Source of the DNA: JAIMBK01 sp040755975
GTDB lineage: Bacteria; Bacillota; Desulfotomaculia; Desulfotomaculales; Nap2-2B
DNA: 64,000 bases
Direction: 5' to 3'
Assembly: GCA_040755975.1 (NCBI GenBank)
Contig: JBFLZY010000007.1
Location: 10,065-74,064, forward strand
The translations under genes and the position numbers were made by a program. Of this stretch, positions 17,669-25,366 are shown piece after piece (within the stretch, counting starts at the first letter, position 1; each line of letters opens with the position of its first letter). The notes below the pieces were generated by a model, which saw only the letters and a program-made list of their open reading frames with translations, made no database searches and was not told the DNA's origin.

Positions 17669-17698
17669 TTGCACATTCTGTACAGAATGTGCTATCAT
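17669..17698 (+). promoter_or_regulatory. Promoter with palindromic operator for the toxin-antitoxin pair
   Basis: TTGCAC (17669-17674) and TATCAT (17693-17698) with an 18-base spacer. A perfect 22-bp palindrome (17671-17692; half site GCACATTCTGT) begins inside the -35 box and ends exactly at the -10 box, so a bound dimer would block RNA polymerase. Placement before the antitoxin gene fits autorepression by the antitoxin or the toxin-antitoxin complex. Confidence 0.8.
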
Positions 17699-17718
17699 GA
17701 AGGTAAGAGGTGATGCTG

Positions 17719-18138
17719 ATGCTGGAAGAATTGAAGTTTACCGAAGCTCGCGGCGACTTCTCAACCCTGTACAGCAGAGTCTTCAACCACTACCGGCCGG
17801 TAATCATCAGGCGCAGGCAGGCGGAAGAAGTCCTGGTCCTGCGGGCCGATCTCCAGAAGCTGCTCCTGGAAAAGTACAGGCTCAAACCGGAGGTCATCAG
17901 GGAAGAGGACGGATCTGTCACCCTGGCCCTGGATGAGCTTGAGCTTTACGCCAACGGCCGGACGGTGGAAGAGGCCGCGCAGGAACTGGTCCAGGACTTG
18001 AAGTTCTATGCCCAGGACTATCTTGAACGCTCCCAGCTTTTCATCAACGCTCCTAACCGGCGGGCGCACTTCCCGTACATCCTGCGCGTACTGCTCTGCG
18101 GCAGCGACGAAGAAATTCGGAGCCTGCTGGAGATTTGA
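17719..18138 (+). CDS. Antitoxin, Phd-like N terminus with HicB-like body
   Basis: A 139-residue protein. Residues about 5-55 (FTEARGDFSTLYSRVF ... EEVLVLRADLQKLL) resemble the Phd/YefM DNA-binding antitoxin domain. Residues about 65-110 (SVTLALDELELYANGRTVEEAA) resemble the HicB partial RNase H fold that caps HicA toxins. It thus looks like a composite antitoxin. Start ATG 17719 follows AGAGGTG; upstream GTG and ATG codons are too close to the ribosome site. Two bases separate its stop from the toxin start. Predicted to neutralise the downstream toxin and to bind the palindrome in its own promoter. Domain assignment is by eye. Confidence 0.7.
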   Translation: MLEELKFTEARGDFSTLYSRVFNHYRPVIIRRRQAEEVLVLRADLQKLLLEKYRLKPEVIREEDGSVTLALDELELYANGRTVEEAAQELVQDLKFYAQDYLERSQLFINAPNRRAHFPYILRVLLCGSDEEIRSLLEI

Positions 18139-18140
18139 AA

Positions 18141-18365
18141 ATGCCTCCTAAATTTGGGGACTTGAAGCGAGACTGCGAAAAGAACGGTTGGGTGCTGATC
18201 CGGAGCACCGACCACTGGTACTATGAAAAGGCCCTGGACGACGGTACCGTGCTCCGGACGAAGGTGAGCCGTGCGGTACACAAAGAAATTCCGAAGCAGT
18301 TGTGGCAGAGGATTCTCAAAAAGCAGCTGAAGATAACTGAAAAAGAGTTTTGGGGGTCTCTTTAA
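18141..18365 (+). CDS. HicA-like mRNA interferase toxin
   Basis: A 74-residue basic protein with the small double-stranded-RNA-binding-like fold pattern of HicA. The strand GWVLIRSTDHWYYEK (about residues 16-30) contains the likely catalytic His (STDH). A second conserved stretch, VHKEIPKQ, precedes the closing helix QRILKKQLKITEKEF, equivalent to ILKQAGIS..EF in HicA. HicA toxins cleave mRNA and halt translation. ATG 18141 is used; TTG 18135 overlaps the antitoxin stop and is less likely. Directly coupled to the antitoxin; convergent with the DUF763 gene. Confidence 0.72.
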   Translation: MPPKFGDLKRDCEKNGWVLIRSTDHWYYEKALDDGTVLRTKVSRAVHKEIPKQLWQRILKKQLKITEKEFWGSL

Positions 18366-18396
18366 TGCCAAAAGATTCCCAGCTTTTAAATCCTAC

Positions 18397-19506
18397 TCAA
18401 TGTTGCCGGACTTTTTCTTGTTCCCGTTCCCAGCGGGCCAGGCGCCGGAAAGTTTCGATCTTTTCCGTCCGGCCCAGGCGGCTTTCCGTCAGGGCCTTTT
18501 GGAGAAAAGCTATTGATTGATCGTACAGGGTGCGGTCTACGGGGTAGGGGTGGCCGTCTTTGCCGCCGTGAGCGTAGCTATAGCGGGCGGGGTCGCGGTA
18601 GCTGGGCGGGGTGCCGTAGACCAGTTCGGAGAGCAGGCTCAAAGCGCGCAACGCCTTGGGGCCGATTCCTTCGGTGGCCAAAAGGGCCCGGAAATTTTCC
18701 GGCTGGCGGGCGTAACTTTTTAAAAGTACGCTCCCGATTTTCCGGGGATTAAGGTCGGAAAGCGCCAGCCGGTGCCGCGCAGGCAGCTGGAGGACGGCTT
18801 TTCCCTGCAACCGGTTTAATTCCTTAACAATTTTTTCCGGCTGTTCGCGGGAAAGCTCCGTGACCACCTTTCTGGCCGGATCGCTTTCCAAGGCCACCAG
18901 GTTGAGAGCCTCCCCGCGGTGATCGCAGCAGACCGCCTTGTGGGGCTCGCAAACAAAATCCCCAAGGGTGGTGCTTAACCAGTGGTAGCGGCGCGCCCAT
19001 CCGTTCTGCTCGTTCATTCCCTGCTGGACCACCGCCCACTGGCCGTGGTTATTGAAGATAAAAGTATGGTGGTAAATCTGGTAACCGTCCTGGACGGCGC
19101 TGTTGTCTACCTTGGCCGCCATCCGGCTGGCAAAGACCAGCTCCCCGGGATCCCCGGCCAGGGGGTAGCGCTCCGCAATTAACTGGATTTCGTGCGGCGT
19201 TTGCTGGCTGGTTTTGCCTTTTCCGCCGGCGGCGAACAGGCCCAGCCGGCCGGCCCGGTCGCGCAGGGCTTCTTTGAGCGCGCCGCAGACGGTCGTCGTC
19301 AGGCCGGAGGAATGCCAGTCAAACCCTAAAACGCACCCAAAGGCCTGAAACCAGAAGGGATCGGATACCCTGGCAAGCACCCCTTCGGTTCCCGCGTCGG
19401 CAATCATCACTTCCAGAAAAGCCCTGGTCATTTTGACCATCTGCTCAAATAACCAGGGGGGGCACTTCCCCCCGTGCAGGGGTAAATTGGCAATCCCGGT
19501 GCGCAT
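18397..19506 (-). CDS. DUF763 protein
   Basis: A 369-residue protein that opens with the DUF763 signature RTGIANLPLHGGKCPPWLF (residues 2-20). Conserved blocks EVMIADAGTEGVLARVSDPF, FQAFGCVLGFDWHSSGLTTT and RHRLALSDLNPRKIG follow. I recall the family mainly from archaea and thermophilic bacteria; its function is not established. There is no membrane segment or signal peptide. ATG 19506 has AGGGAG six bases upstream. It stands alone, convergent with the toxin gene and divergent from nfeD. Confidence 0.88.
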   Translation of the reverse strand: MRTGIANLPLHGGKCPPWLFEQMVKMTRAFLEVMIADAGTEGVLARVSDPFWFQAFGCVLGFDWHSSGLTTTVCGALKEALRDRAGRLGLFAAGGKGKTSQQTPHEIQLIAERYPLAGDPGELVFASRMAAKVDNSAVQDGYQIYHHTFIFNNHGQWAVVQQGMNEQNGWARRYHWLSTTLGDFVCEPHKAVCCDHRGEALNLVALESDPARKVVTELSREQPEKIVKELNRLQGKAVLQLPARHRLALSDLNPRKIGSVLLKSYARQPENFRALLATEGIGPKALRALSLLSELVYGTPPSYRDPARYSYAHGGKDGHPYPVDRTLYDQSIAFLQKALTESRLGRTEKIETFRRLARWEREQEKVRQH

Positions 19507-19704
19507 CTTACTCTCCCTGTCGTCTTTAAACCCTTTAAAGTCTGTTTGAGACTGAATATCAGTAAGCAGATCAATTATATCACTAACAGAACCAGATCAA
19601 TAGATATTTTCCAAAGATATATAGGGAAAAACAACAAAAAAATAATGGGTTGTCCAATTTATTAGGTAAAGCTTGAAATATCTATAGTAATTGGTTTTCT
19701 TTTT

Positions 19705-19713
19705 TGCTATAAT
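19705..19713 (+). promoter_or_regulatory. Extended -10 promoter for the NfeD gene
   Basis: TGCTATAAT at 19705-19713 is an extended -10 element (TGnTATAAT). No good -35 box lies at 17 bases, which is tolerated for extended -10 promoters. About 50 bases before ATG 19763. The rest of the 256-base gap upstream is AT-rich with no other feature seen. Confidence 0.5.
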
Positions 19714-19762
19714 GGAGATAGGAAGCGATTATTGTTCATTAAACTTCTGAAGAGGTTGCTAC

Positions 19763-21100
19763 ATGAAAAAATTTAAGTACGTAACTCTTTTTTTCATACT
19801 TTTTTTCATCATTGCTACAGGGGTTCTTGTTTTGGGCCCTACTGGAGTTAACTGTTCTTCTTTGCCTGAAGAGGAAGTAGTAATTCTTACCGTCGACGGG
19901 CCTATCGTGCCGGTAGTGGCCAGTTATCTTGGGCGGGGAATTAACCTTGCGGAACAGGAGAAAGCGGCCGCCTGCGTTATTTGCCTGAATACGCCCGGCG
20001 GACTGTACAAGTCCACCCAGGAAATTGTCGGCCGGATTTTAAACGCCCGGGTGCCGGTGGTTGTTTACGTTTCTCCGCAGGGGGGCTGGGCCGGCTCGGC
20101 GGGCACTTTTATCACCGTCGCCAGCCACTACGCAGCGATGGCGCCCGGCAGCAGGATCGGGGCGGCCCACCCCGTTTCGATTGGTCCCGGTACGGATGAG
20201 AAAACGAACGTTCCCGGCGAAAAAATTACCGAGGACGCCGCCGCCTGGATTCGCTCCTTAGCTCAACTCCGCGGTAGAAATGCGGAAGCCGCGGAGCTGG
20301 CCGTACGGGAAAGCAAGTCTTATTCCGACCAGGAAGCGTTGGCGAAAAAACTTATTGATGCCCGGGCGCGGGATCTAAATGAACTCCTGGAAAAGCTGCA
20401 AGGCAAAGAAATTGTCTTGCAGGATGGCCGGAAAGTCGTTCTCAACACGCAAAATGCTCCCCACCGCCGGTTGGATATGAATTTGCGGGAAAAAATCTTG
20501 GCTGCTTTGAGCAATCCGGAGGTAGCCTACCTGCTCTTTACTTTAGGGATGATCGGGATTATTGCGGAAATCTATCACCCCGGCGCGATTTTCCCCGGCG
20601 TCCTCGGCGGGCTTTGTTTTTTGCTCGGACTTTACGGTTTGGGCAACCTGGACGCTTACTGGGGAGGCATTTTGCTCCTTATCCTGGCTTTCGGCCTGTT
20701 TATTGCCGAAACCTTTGTGGTCAGCCACGGCCTGCTGGGAACGGGCGGCCTGGTTGCCTTTGTGCTGGGTTCCCTTCTCCTTTTTACGGGCAGCGGGCCG
20801 GGCATGCAGATCAGTCCCTGGTTAATCGCTCTTTTGGCTGTTCTGTTTGCAGCGTTGCTTGCCTTGCTGGTTTTTGTAATTGTCCGCGGCCAGACGCGAA
20901 GAGTAATTACCGGGCAGGAAGGATTAATCGGTCAGCCGGCGGTGGCGCGCACCCCTTTAAATCCGAAAGGAACCGTTTTTTGCGCCGGAAGTTTATGGAG
21001 CGCCATTTCGGAAGAAGGGCAGGTGGGGGAAGGGGAGGAAGTGGTGATCACGGGAGTTGAAGGTTTAAAATTGCGGGTTAAAAAGAAAAAAGAGGGGTAA
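19763..21100 (+). CDS. NfeD family membrane serine protease (ClpP class)
   Basis: A 445-residue protein. An N-terminal signal/anchor (about 1-30) is followed by a ClpP-like protease domain (about 35-230) with CLNTPGGLYKSTQEIV and the nucleophile region GGWAGSAGTFITVASH, whose Ser precedes AG as in the Ser-Lys dyad family. Four membrane helices lie at about 255-365, and a C-terminal OB-fold NfeD domain (about 380-445, GQPAVARTPLNPKG) completes it. Family members cleave the C-terminal hydrophobic part of stomatin-like proteins and serve membrane-domain maintenance. It precedes the slipin gene, the standard NfeD-slipin pairing. Confidence 0.9.
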   Translation: MKKFKYVTLFFILFFIIATGVLVLGPTGVNCSSLPEEEVVILTVDGPIVPVVASYLGRGINLAEQEKAAACVICLNTPGGLYKSTQEIVGRILNARVPVVVYVSPQGGWAGSAGTFITVASHYAAMAPGSRIGAAHPVSIGPGTDEKTNVPGEKITEDAAAWIRSLAQLRGRNAEAAELAVRESKSYSDQEALAKKLIDARARDLNELLEKLQGKEIVLQDGRKVVLNTQNAPHRRLDMNLREKILAALSNPEVAYLLFTLGMIGIIAEIYHPGAIFPGVLGGLCFLLGLYGLGNLDAYWGGILLLILAFGLFIAETFVVSHGLLGTGGLVAFVLGSLLLFTGSGPGMQISPWLIALLAVLFAALLALLVFVIVRGQTRRVITGQEGLIGQPAVARTPLNPKGTVFCAGSLWSAISEEGQVGEGEEVVITGVEGLKLRVKKKKEG

Positions 21101-21295
21101 TTTAGGAAAAAGAGGGCATCAGGGAAGGGAGGCGCCAGGTCGTTGGGGCACGAGCACTTTTTGTTTGAAGACCTTAAATAACAATAATTACCAAGTCACC
21201 GGGGTAAAAGGAGCAGGGTGAAATAAGGCGCAAGTTCGTGGCGACGGGAGCCTGGCCGTTAAAAAGCAATTGATTTAAAAAGGAGGCTATCTAAC

Positions 21296-22078
21296 TTGGG
21301 ATTTTTTACCTTATCAATTCTTGTGTTGATTATTATAATCTTAATTTCTTCCTCGATCCGCATTGTTCAGGAGTACGAGCGCGGCGTGATCTTTCGCCTG
21401 GGCCGCGTTGTCGGAGCCCGCGGGCCGGGGTTGATTTTGCTCATTCCGATCATTGAACGTATGCAAAAAGTTGACTTGCGGGTCATTACAATGGACGTTC
21501 CGGCCCAGGAAACGATCACCAATGACAACGTGACCATCAAGGTAAACGCCATCGTTTATTTCCAGGTAATCAACCCCGTCCAGGCGGTTGTGAACGTGCT
21601 GGATTACATCCGGGCCACGTCCCAGCTTTCGCAAACTACCTTGCGCAGTATTGTGGGCCAGTCCCAGCTGGATGAGATCCTGGCCAAGCGGGAAGAAATC
21701 AACCAGCGCCTGCAAAAAGCCATTGACGAAGGCACAGAGCCCTGGGGAATTAAAGTAAGCCTGGTGGAAATTCGGGATCTGGAATTGCCGTCCTCCATGC
21801 AGCGGGCCATGGCTGCTCAGGCGGAAGCCGAGCGGGAACGGCGGGCGAAGATCATCCACGCCGATGGCGAGTACCAGGCTGCTGAGAGACTGGCGGAAGC
21901 AGCCAGGATCATTACCCAGGTCCCCGCTGCGCTGCAGCTGCGCTACCTGCAGACGATCCGGGAAATTACCACGGATAAAGCAAGCACCATTATCTTTCCG
22001 CTGCCCATGGATCTGATTATGCCGCTGTTAAAAATGGCGCAAAAGGAGGACCGGCCGAAAACGCCCGGGGAAGGGTAA
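21296..22078 (+). CDS. Slipin (stomatin/prohibitin-like SPFH protein)
   Basis: A 260-residue SPFH protein. One N-terminal membrane helix (FFTLSILVLIIIILIS) is followed by the band 7 domain from SIRIVQEYERGVIFRLGRV onward, and then the helical segment with the AMAAQAEAERERRAKII motif common to stomatins. Start is TTG 21296 with AAAGGAGG upstream. It oligomerises at the cytoplasmic membrane as a scaffold and is the predicted substrate of the NfeD protease encoded 195 bases upstream. That gap has no gene; it holds only unremarkable sequence. Confidence 0.92.
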   Translation: MGFFTLSILVLIIIILISSSIRIVQEYERGVIFRLGRVVGARGPGLILLIPIIERMQKVDLRVITMDVPAQETITNDNVTIKVNAIVYFQVINPVQAVVNVLDYIRATSQLSQTTLRSIVGQSQLDEILAKREEINQRLQKAIDEGTEPWGIKVSLVEIRDLELPSSMQRAMAAQAEAERERRAKIIHADGEYQAAERLAEAARIITQVPAALQLRYLQTIREITTDKASTIIFPLPMDLIMPLLKMAQKEDRPKTPGEG

Positions 22079-22124
22079 CCTGGCGGGTGCGTAAAAAAAT
22101 CTCAGCCGGAAAGTAATTTTTAAC

Positions 22125-22153
22125 TTGATCATCTCCCAAATTTATGTTATAAG
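22125..22153 (+). promoter_or_regulatory. Promoter of the cbiMN leader
   Basis: TTGATC (22125-22130) and TATAAG (22148-22153), spacer 17 bases. It would start a transcript near 22160 and so produce a leader of about 178 bases before cbiM. Confidence 0.6.
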
Positions 22154-22159
22154 ATATTT

Positions 22160-22300
22160 ATAGTAAGGGCGGTATCTTGGAGGTACCCGTAAAAAGTATT
22201 TTTCTAAAGTACCCGGAAAAGGTTGCTGTGGAAGGGTTGCTGGCGGAATTGACCATGGAGGTCTTGCTCCGGCAAGAGCGGGGCGCTTCATGGTTTTTTT
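22160..22300 (+). promoter_or_regulatory. Structured leader ending in an intrinsic terminator, upstream of cbiM
   Basis: The leader contains a GGGCGGTA/TACCC hairpin and then an 18-bp stem with one bulged G. The outer strands are ACCATGGAG (22252-22260) with CTTCATGGT (22286-22294), the inner ones GTCTTGCTC (22261-22269) with GAGCGGGGC (22276-22284). Seven Ts follow at 22294-22300. Such a terminator inside a leader implies premature termination controlled by a ligand or protein. I see no cobalamin-riboswitch box. The aptamer class is unknown; a cobalt/nickel sensor is a reasonable guess. Confidence 0.6.
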
Positions 22301-22337
22301 ATTTTCTTGCCAAAAAAATTTAGGAGGTGTTTTTTCA

Positions 22338-22976
22338 ATGCATATTCCCGATGGGTTTCTTACCCCGGGAGTTTGGGCCGGGGCGAGTGTATTAAGCGCC
22401 GGGGCACTGGCCGGGGCGGTGGCAAAAACCAGAGAAACCCTCCAGGACAGGCAGGTGCCAACCCTGGGGGTGGCGGCGGCGTTTATCTTTGCCGCGCAGA
22501 TGATTAATTTTCCGGTCGCCGGCGGAACTTCCGGCCACCTTTTGGGCGGCGCCCTCGCGGCGATTTTGTTGGGACCGTGGAACGCCTTTTTGGTGATGAC
22601 GACAGTCCTGGTCATCCAGTGTCTTTTCTTTTCTGACGGGGGATTGACGGCTTTGGGCGCCAATGTGTTGAATATGGCGGTGATCGCTCCCTGGGTGGCT
22701 TACGTTATGGCCAGGTTGTTTAAAGGAGCGGAGGGAAACAAAGCCATCCGGTCGACGGCCATTTTTTTCGCTTCCTGGTCTTCCGTAATGGCGGCGGCGC
22801 TGGCCTGCGCTGTCGAGATTGTTTTGTCCGGAAGCGTGCCCTGGCAGGTGGCCCTGCCCGCCATGGCCGGCTGGCACGCTTTAATCGGCATTGGCGAAGG
22901 ATTGATTACAACGGTGGTAGTGGCTTTTGTCAGACAGCACTGGTCCCTGCCGCAGGGGGTGAGTTTTGGTGAATAA
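22338..22976 (+). CDS. cbiM: CbiM-type substrate-binding membrane component of an ECF cobalt/nickel transporter
   Basis: A 212-residue integral membrane protein beginning MHIPDGFLTPGVW. The N-terminal Met-His2 loop is the metal-binding site of CbiM/NikM S-components and must be the true N terminus. Later conserved stretches are FPVAGGTSGHLLGG and LFFSDGGLTALGANVLNM. ATG 22338 follows AGGAGGTG. It imports Co2+ or Ni2+ together with the small PDGLE protein and the CbiQ-CbiO energising unit encoded 2.4 kb downstream. Overlaps the next gene by eight bases. Co versus Ni cannot be decided from sequence. Confidence 0.9.
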   Translation: MHIPDGFLTPGVWAGASVLSAGALAGAVAKTRETLQDRQVPTLGVAAAFIFAAQMINFPVAGGTSGHLLGGALAAILLGPWNAFLVMTTVLVIQCLFFSDGGLTALGANVLNMAVIAPWVAYVMARLFKGAEGNKAIRSTAIFFASWSSVMAAALACAVEIVLSGSVPWQVALPAMAGWHALIGIGEGLITTVVVAFVRQHWSLPQGVSFGE

Positions 22977-23295
22977 AAAACGCCTAGTGGTGGGTCTTTT
23001 GATTGCCTTGGCAATTGCGGCGCTTTTATCGCCGTTTGCTTCTCCCAACCCCGATGGTTTGGAAAAGGTGGCCGAAGACAAAGGGTTTTTACACCTGGCG
23101 GAAGGGGTGGAATTGATTAAAACGTGGATGCCGGACTATGTTTTCCCCGGCATCGCCAGCGAACCTTTGGCTACCTCCCTGGCCGGCTTAACCGGAACCC
23201 TGCTGGTTTTTGGATTTGCTTATTCCTTTGGCGTGATTCTGGCCAGGCGGAGAAAAGCGCCGGTTTCCGGGCAGGCCGGGCAGAAAACTAAATAA
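22969..23295 (+). CDS. CbiN/NikN-like PDGLE-domain protein
   Basis: A 108-residue protein with two membrane helices (VVGLLIALAIAALLSPFA and TSLAGLTGTLLVFGFAYSFG). The outward loop between them begins with NPDGLEKVAEDKGF, the PDGLE signature of the accessory subunit of ECF-type cobalt and nickel importers. GTG 22969 overlaps the cbiM stop, indicating translational coupling. It completes the substrate-specific half of the transporter. Confidence 0.85.
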   Translation: MNKKRLVVGLLIALAIAALLSPFASPNPDGLEKVAEDKGFLHLAEGVELIKTWMPDYVFPGIASEPLATSLAGLTGTLLVFGFAYSFGVILARRRKAPVSGQAGQKTK

Positions 23296-23322
23296 AGTGT
23301 CTGATCCAAGAATTCAATAGCT

Positions 23323-23370
23323 AAAAAATTTATCGCCTTTTAGGCTGGCAGGCGGTAAATTTTTTTGTTT
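23323..23370 (+). terminator. Intrinsic terminator after cbiMN
   Basis: Stem AAATTTATCGCC / GGCGGTAAATTT (one G-T pair) around a 12-base loop, followed by TTTTTTTGTTTTTTT. It separates cbiMN from the chemoreceptor gene. Confidence 0.8.
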
Positions 23371-23445
23371 TTTTGTCGATAAAAAATTTTGTAAGGAAAT
23401 ATCCCTGGCTGGAGAATTAACCCCTGAATAATGAGGAGTGGTCTG

Positions 23446-25083
23446 ATGAAAATCCGCGGGAAAATACTTGCAGGATACTTGATCGTGCTCGTTGTCTTTG
23501 CTGTTGCCACTGGCGTACAGGTTTACCAGATGCGCCAGGCCAAGACCAATTACGAGCGAATTATCCAGCGGGAGGTTTTTAAGGCCGCAGAAGCCCAAAA
23601 GTTCCTGTTGCTTTTTGAAAGGTTACCCATTATTTTTCAGAGTTACCTGCTGACGGGCAACGAAAGCGAATTTAAAGATTACAGCAACCGGAGCGCAGAG
23701 GCGGTGCTGCAACTGCAAAAATTAAAGGATCTTGGCGATTCCGACCAAGAGAAGGAACTGATCAAAGAGATCCAGCACAAGTTTGAAGATTACCGCACGG
23801 TGGCCGGCTTTTTAACGACCCTGAAAAACCAGGCCATCGGTTTCGAGACCGAGTTGAAAACTGTGCCTGAGGGTGACATGAAAAGAAGAATGGAACTGCT
23901 CGGGCAAATTGATACATTTCAAAAGGAAATCTCCTCCTACCTTTCCGAAAAACATGGGGTGATTGAGGCGGCCATTAAGGCGGGCCAGGATTTTGTAAAT
24001 GCACAGGAGAATGCTCTCCAAACCGCCGTCGAAAATAACCGCAACCTGGTTAAAAATATCGAAATGTTGAATTATATAGCCGTTTGTGTAGCATTCATTT
24101 TAGGCATAATCATCGCCTTTTATATGGGAAACCTGGTGGCGAAGCCACTACAGATGGTGGAAAAGGGCGTCTCCCGGATTGCGGGGGGCGATCTGGCGGT
24201 GGCCGATATAAAGAGCGCTTCCCGGGACGAAGTTGGCTCGCTGGCACTTTCTTTTAACCAGATGAAGGGGAGCCTGCGGGAAATCGTCCAGAAGGTGGCC
24301 GAGGGGGCGCGTTCGGTTTTTCACGCCGCCAGCCAGCTGTCCGAAAGCGCCCAGCAAACTACCCAGGGAGCTACCGCCACAGCTTCGGCGATATCGGAAA
24401 TTGCCGCCGCCGTTGAAGACGGGGCAAGCAACGCCGGGCAGGTGGCGCAGGCTGCCGAAAAAGCAGCCGGCCTGGCCGGGGAGGGGAACGTAAAAGTGGA
24501 GAGATTAATTGCCCAGATGGGCAGCATCGAAGCAGCGGCCAACCAGGTAGCCAGGGCCATTACCGAACTTGGCGAAACTTCCCAGGAAATTACCCAAATT
24601 GTCGAGATGATTACCAATATAGCCGAGCAGACGAATCTTTTGGCCCTTAATGCCGCCATCGAAGCTGCCAGGGCGGGCGAGCAGGGCCGCGGCTTTGCCG
24701 TGGTGGCCGAAGAGGTAAGAAAATTGGCCGAACAATCGGGCGACGCCGCGAAAGATATCTACCAGTTGGTTCAACGAATCCAGGAAAAAGCTTCCGGAGC
24801 CGTTTCCAGCATGGAGGAAAGCACCCAGCAGGTTCATGCCGGCAGTTTTATCGTCAAAGAGGTGGGGGAACTTTTTACGGACATCATTCAAACGGTCCGG
24901 GAGTTAAGCACCCAGATCCAGGAAGTAGCGGCAACCGCCCAGCAAATAGCCAGCGGCGTGGAAAACGTGGCCGGGACCGCCGAAGAACAAACGGCGGCCA
25001 TGGAAGAGGTATCCGCCTCCGCGGAAAGCCTGCAAAGACTGGCCGCCGAACTGGAGGAGGTTGCCGCCAGGTTTAAACTTTAA
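23446..25083 (+). CDS. Methyl-accepting chemotaxis protein
   Basis: A 545-residue transmembrane chemoreceptor. TM1 lies at about residues 6-26. An extracellular helical sensor (about 27-195) looks like a four-helix-bundle domain. TM2 is at about 200-223 (ILGIIIAFYMGNLV), HAMP at about 224-276, and the signalling domain contains the highly conserved hairpin tip LNAAIEAARAGEQGRGFAVV. ATG 23446 has GAGGAG seven bases upstream. It would signal through CheA/CheW to the flagellar motor or another Che-controlled output. Position between the two halves of the Co/Ni importer is unusual; the stimulus is unknown. Confidence 0.93.
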   Translation: MKIRGKILAGYLIVLVVFAVATGVQVYQMRQAKTNYERIIQREVFKAAEAQKFLLLFERLPIIFQSYLLTGNESEFKDYSNRSAEAVLQLQKLKDLGDSDQEKELIKEIQHKFEDYRTVAGFLTTLKNQAIGFETELKTVPEGDMKRRMELLGQIDTFQKEISSYLSEKHGVIEAAIKAGQDFVNAQENALQTAVENNRNLVKNIEMLNYIAVCVAFILGIIIAFYMGNLVAKPLQMVEKGVSRIAGGDLAVADIKSASRDEVGSLALSFNQMKGSLREIVQKVAEGARSVFHAASQLSESAQQTTQGATATASAISEIAAAVEDGASNAGQVAQAAEKAAGLAGEGNVKVERLIAQMGSIEAAANQVARAITELGETSQEITQIVEMITNIAEQTNLLALNAAIEAARAGEQGRGFAVVAEEVRKLAEQSGDAAKDIYQLVQRIQEKASGAVSSMEESTQQVHAGSFIVKEVGELFTDIIQTVRELSTQIQEVAATAQQIASGVENVAGTAEEQTAAMEEVSASAESLQRLAAELEEVAARFKL

Positions 25084-25166
25084 ATTTAAGGCAGTCCGGA
25101 GAAAAAGGCGCATAGCGTAAAATTGTTTTGCCAGCGGTACGGGGGAAAATATTTTTCGGCGAGATC

Positions 25167-25195
25167 TTGCTTTTTAGCTAAAATACTTATATAAT
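25167..25195 (+). promoter_or_regulatory. Promoter of the cbiQO leader
   Basis: TTGCTT (25167-25172) and TATAAT (25190-25195), spacer exactly 17 bases. A transcript starting near 25203 would carry a leader of about 160 bases. Confidence 0.65.
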
Positions 25196-25202
25196 TTTAC
25201 TG

Positions 25203-25340
25203 ACTTTAATTAAATTATGCCTAAACCCGGGCGGCGATCAAGGAATCACGGAGATTCCACGGGAAGGATTTGAGCTAAGGTCATGGAGGCCTGTTTACCT
25301 TCATTACGATTATGGGGCAGGTCCTATGGCTTTTTTGTTT
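25203..25340 (+). promoter_or_regulatory. Structured leader with intrinsic terminator upstream of cbiQ
   Basis: After a GGAATC/GATTCC hairpin, a 13-bp stem with one bulged A forms between 25280-25293 (GTCATGGAGGCCTG) and 25318-25330 (CAGGTCCTATGGC). It is followed by TTTTTTGTTTT. The base of this stem (CATGGAGG) matches the base of the cbiM leader terminator. The two leaders therefore look like paired transcription-attenuation controls of one transporter. No known riboswitch class was recognised. Confidence 0.6.
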
Positions 25341-25366
25341 TGGCCAGTTAAGGGAGGGTGGGTTCT

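Noticed and set aside
22160..22337. Cobalamin riboswitch before cbiM
   Set aside because: The conserved B12 box (GCCACTG-type) and the other expected segments are absent; only a terminator-type leader can be supported.
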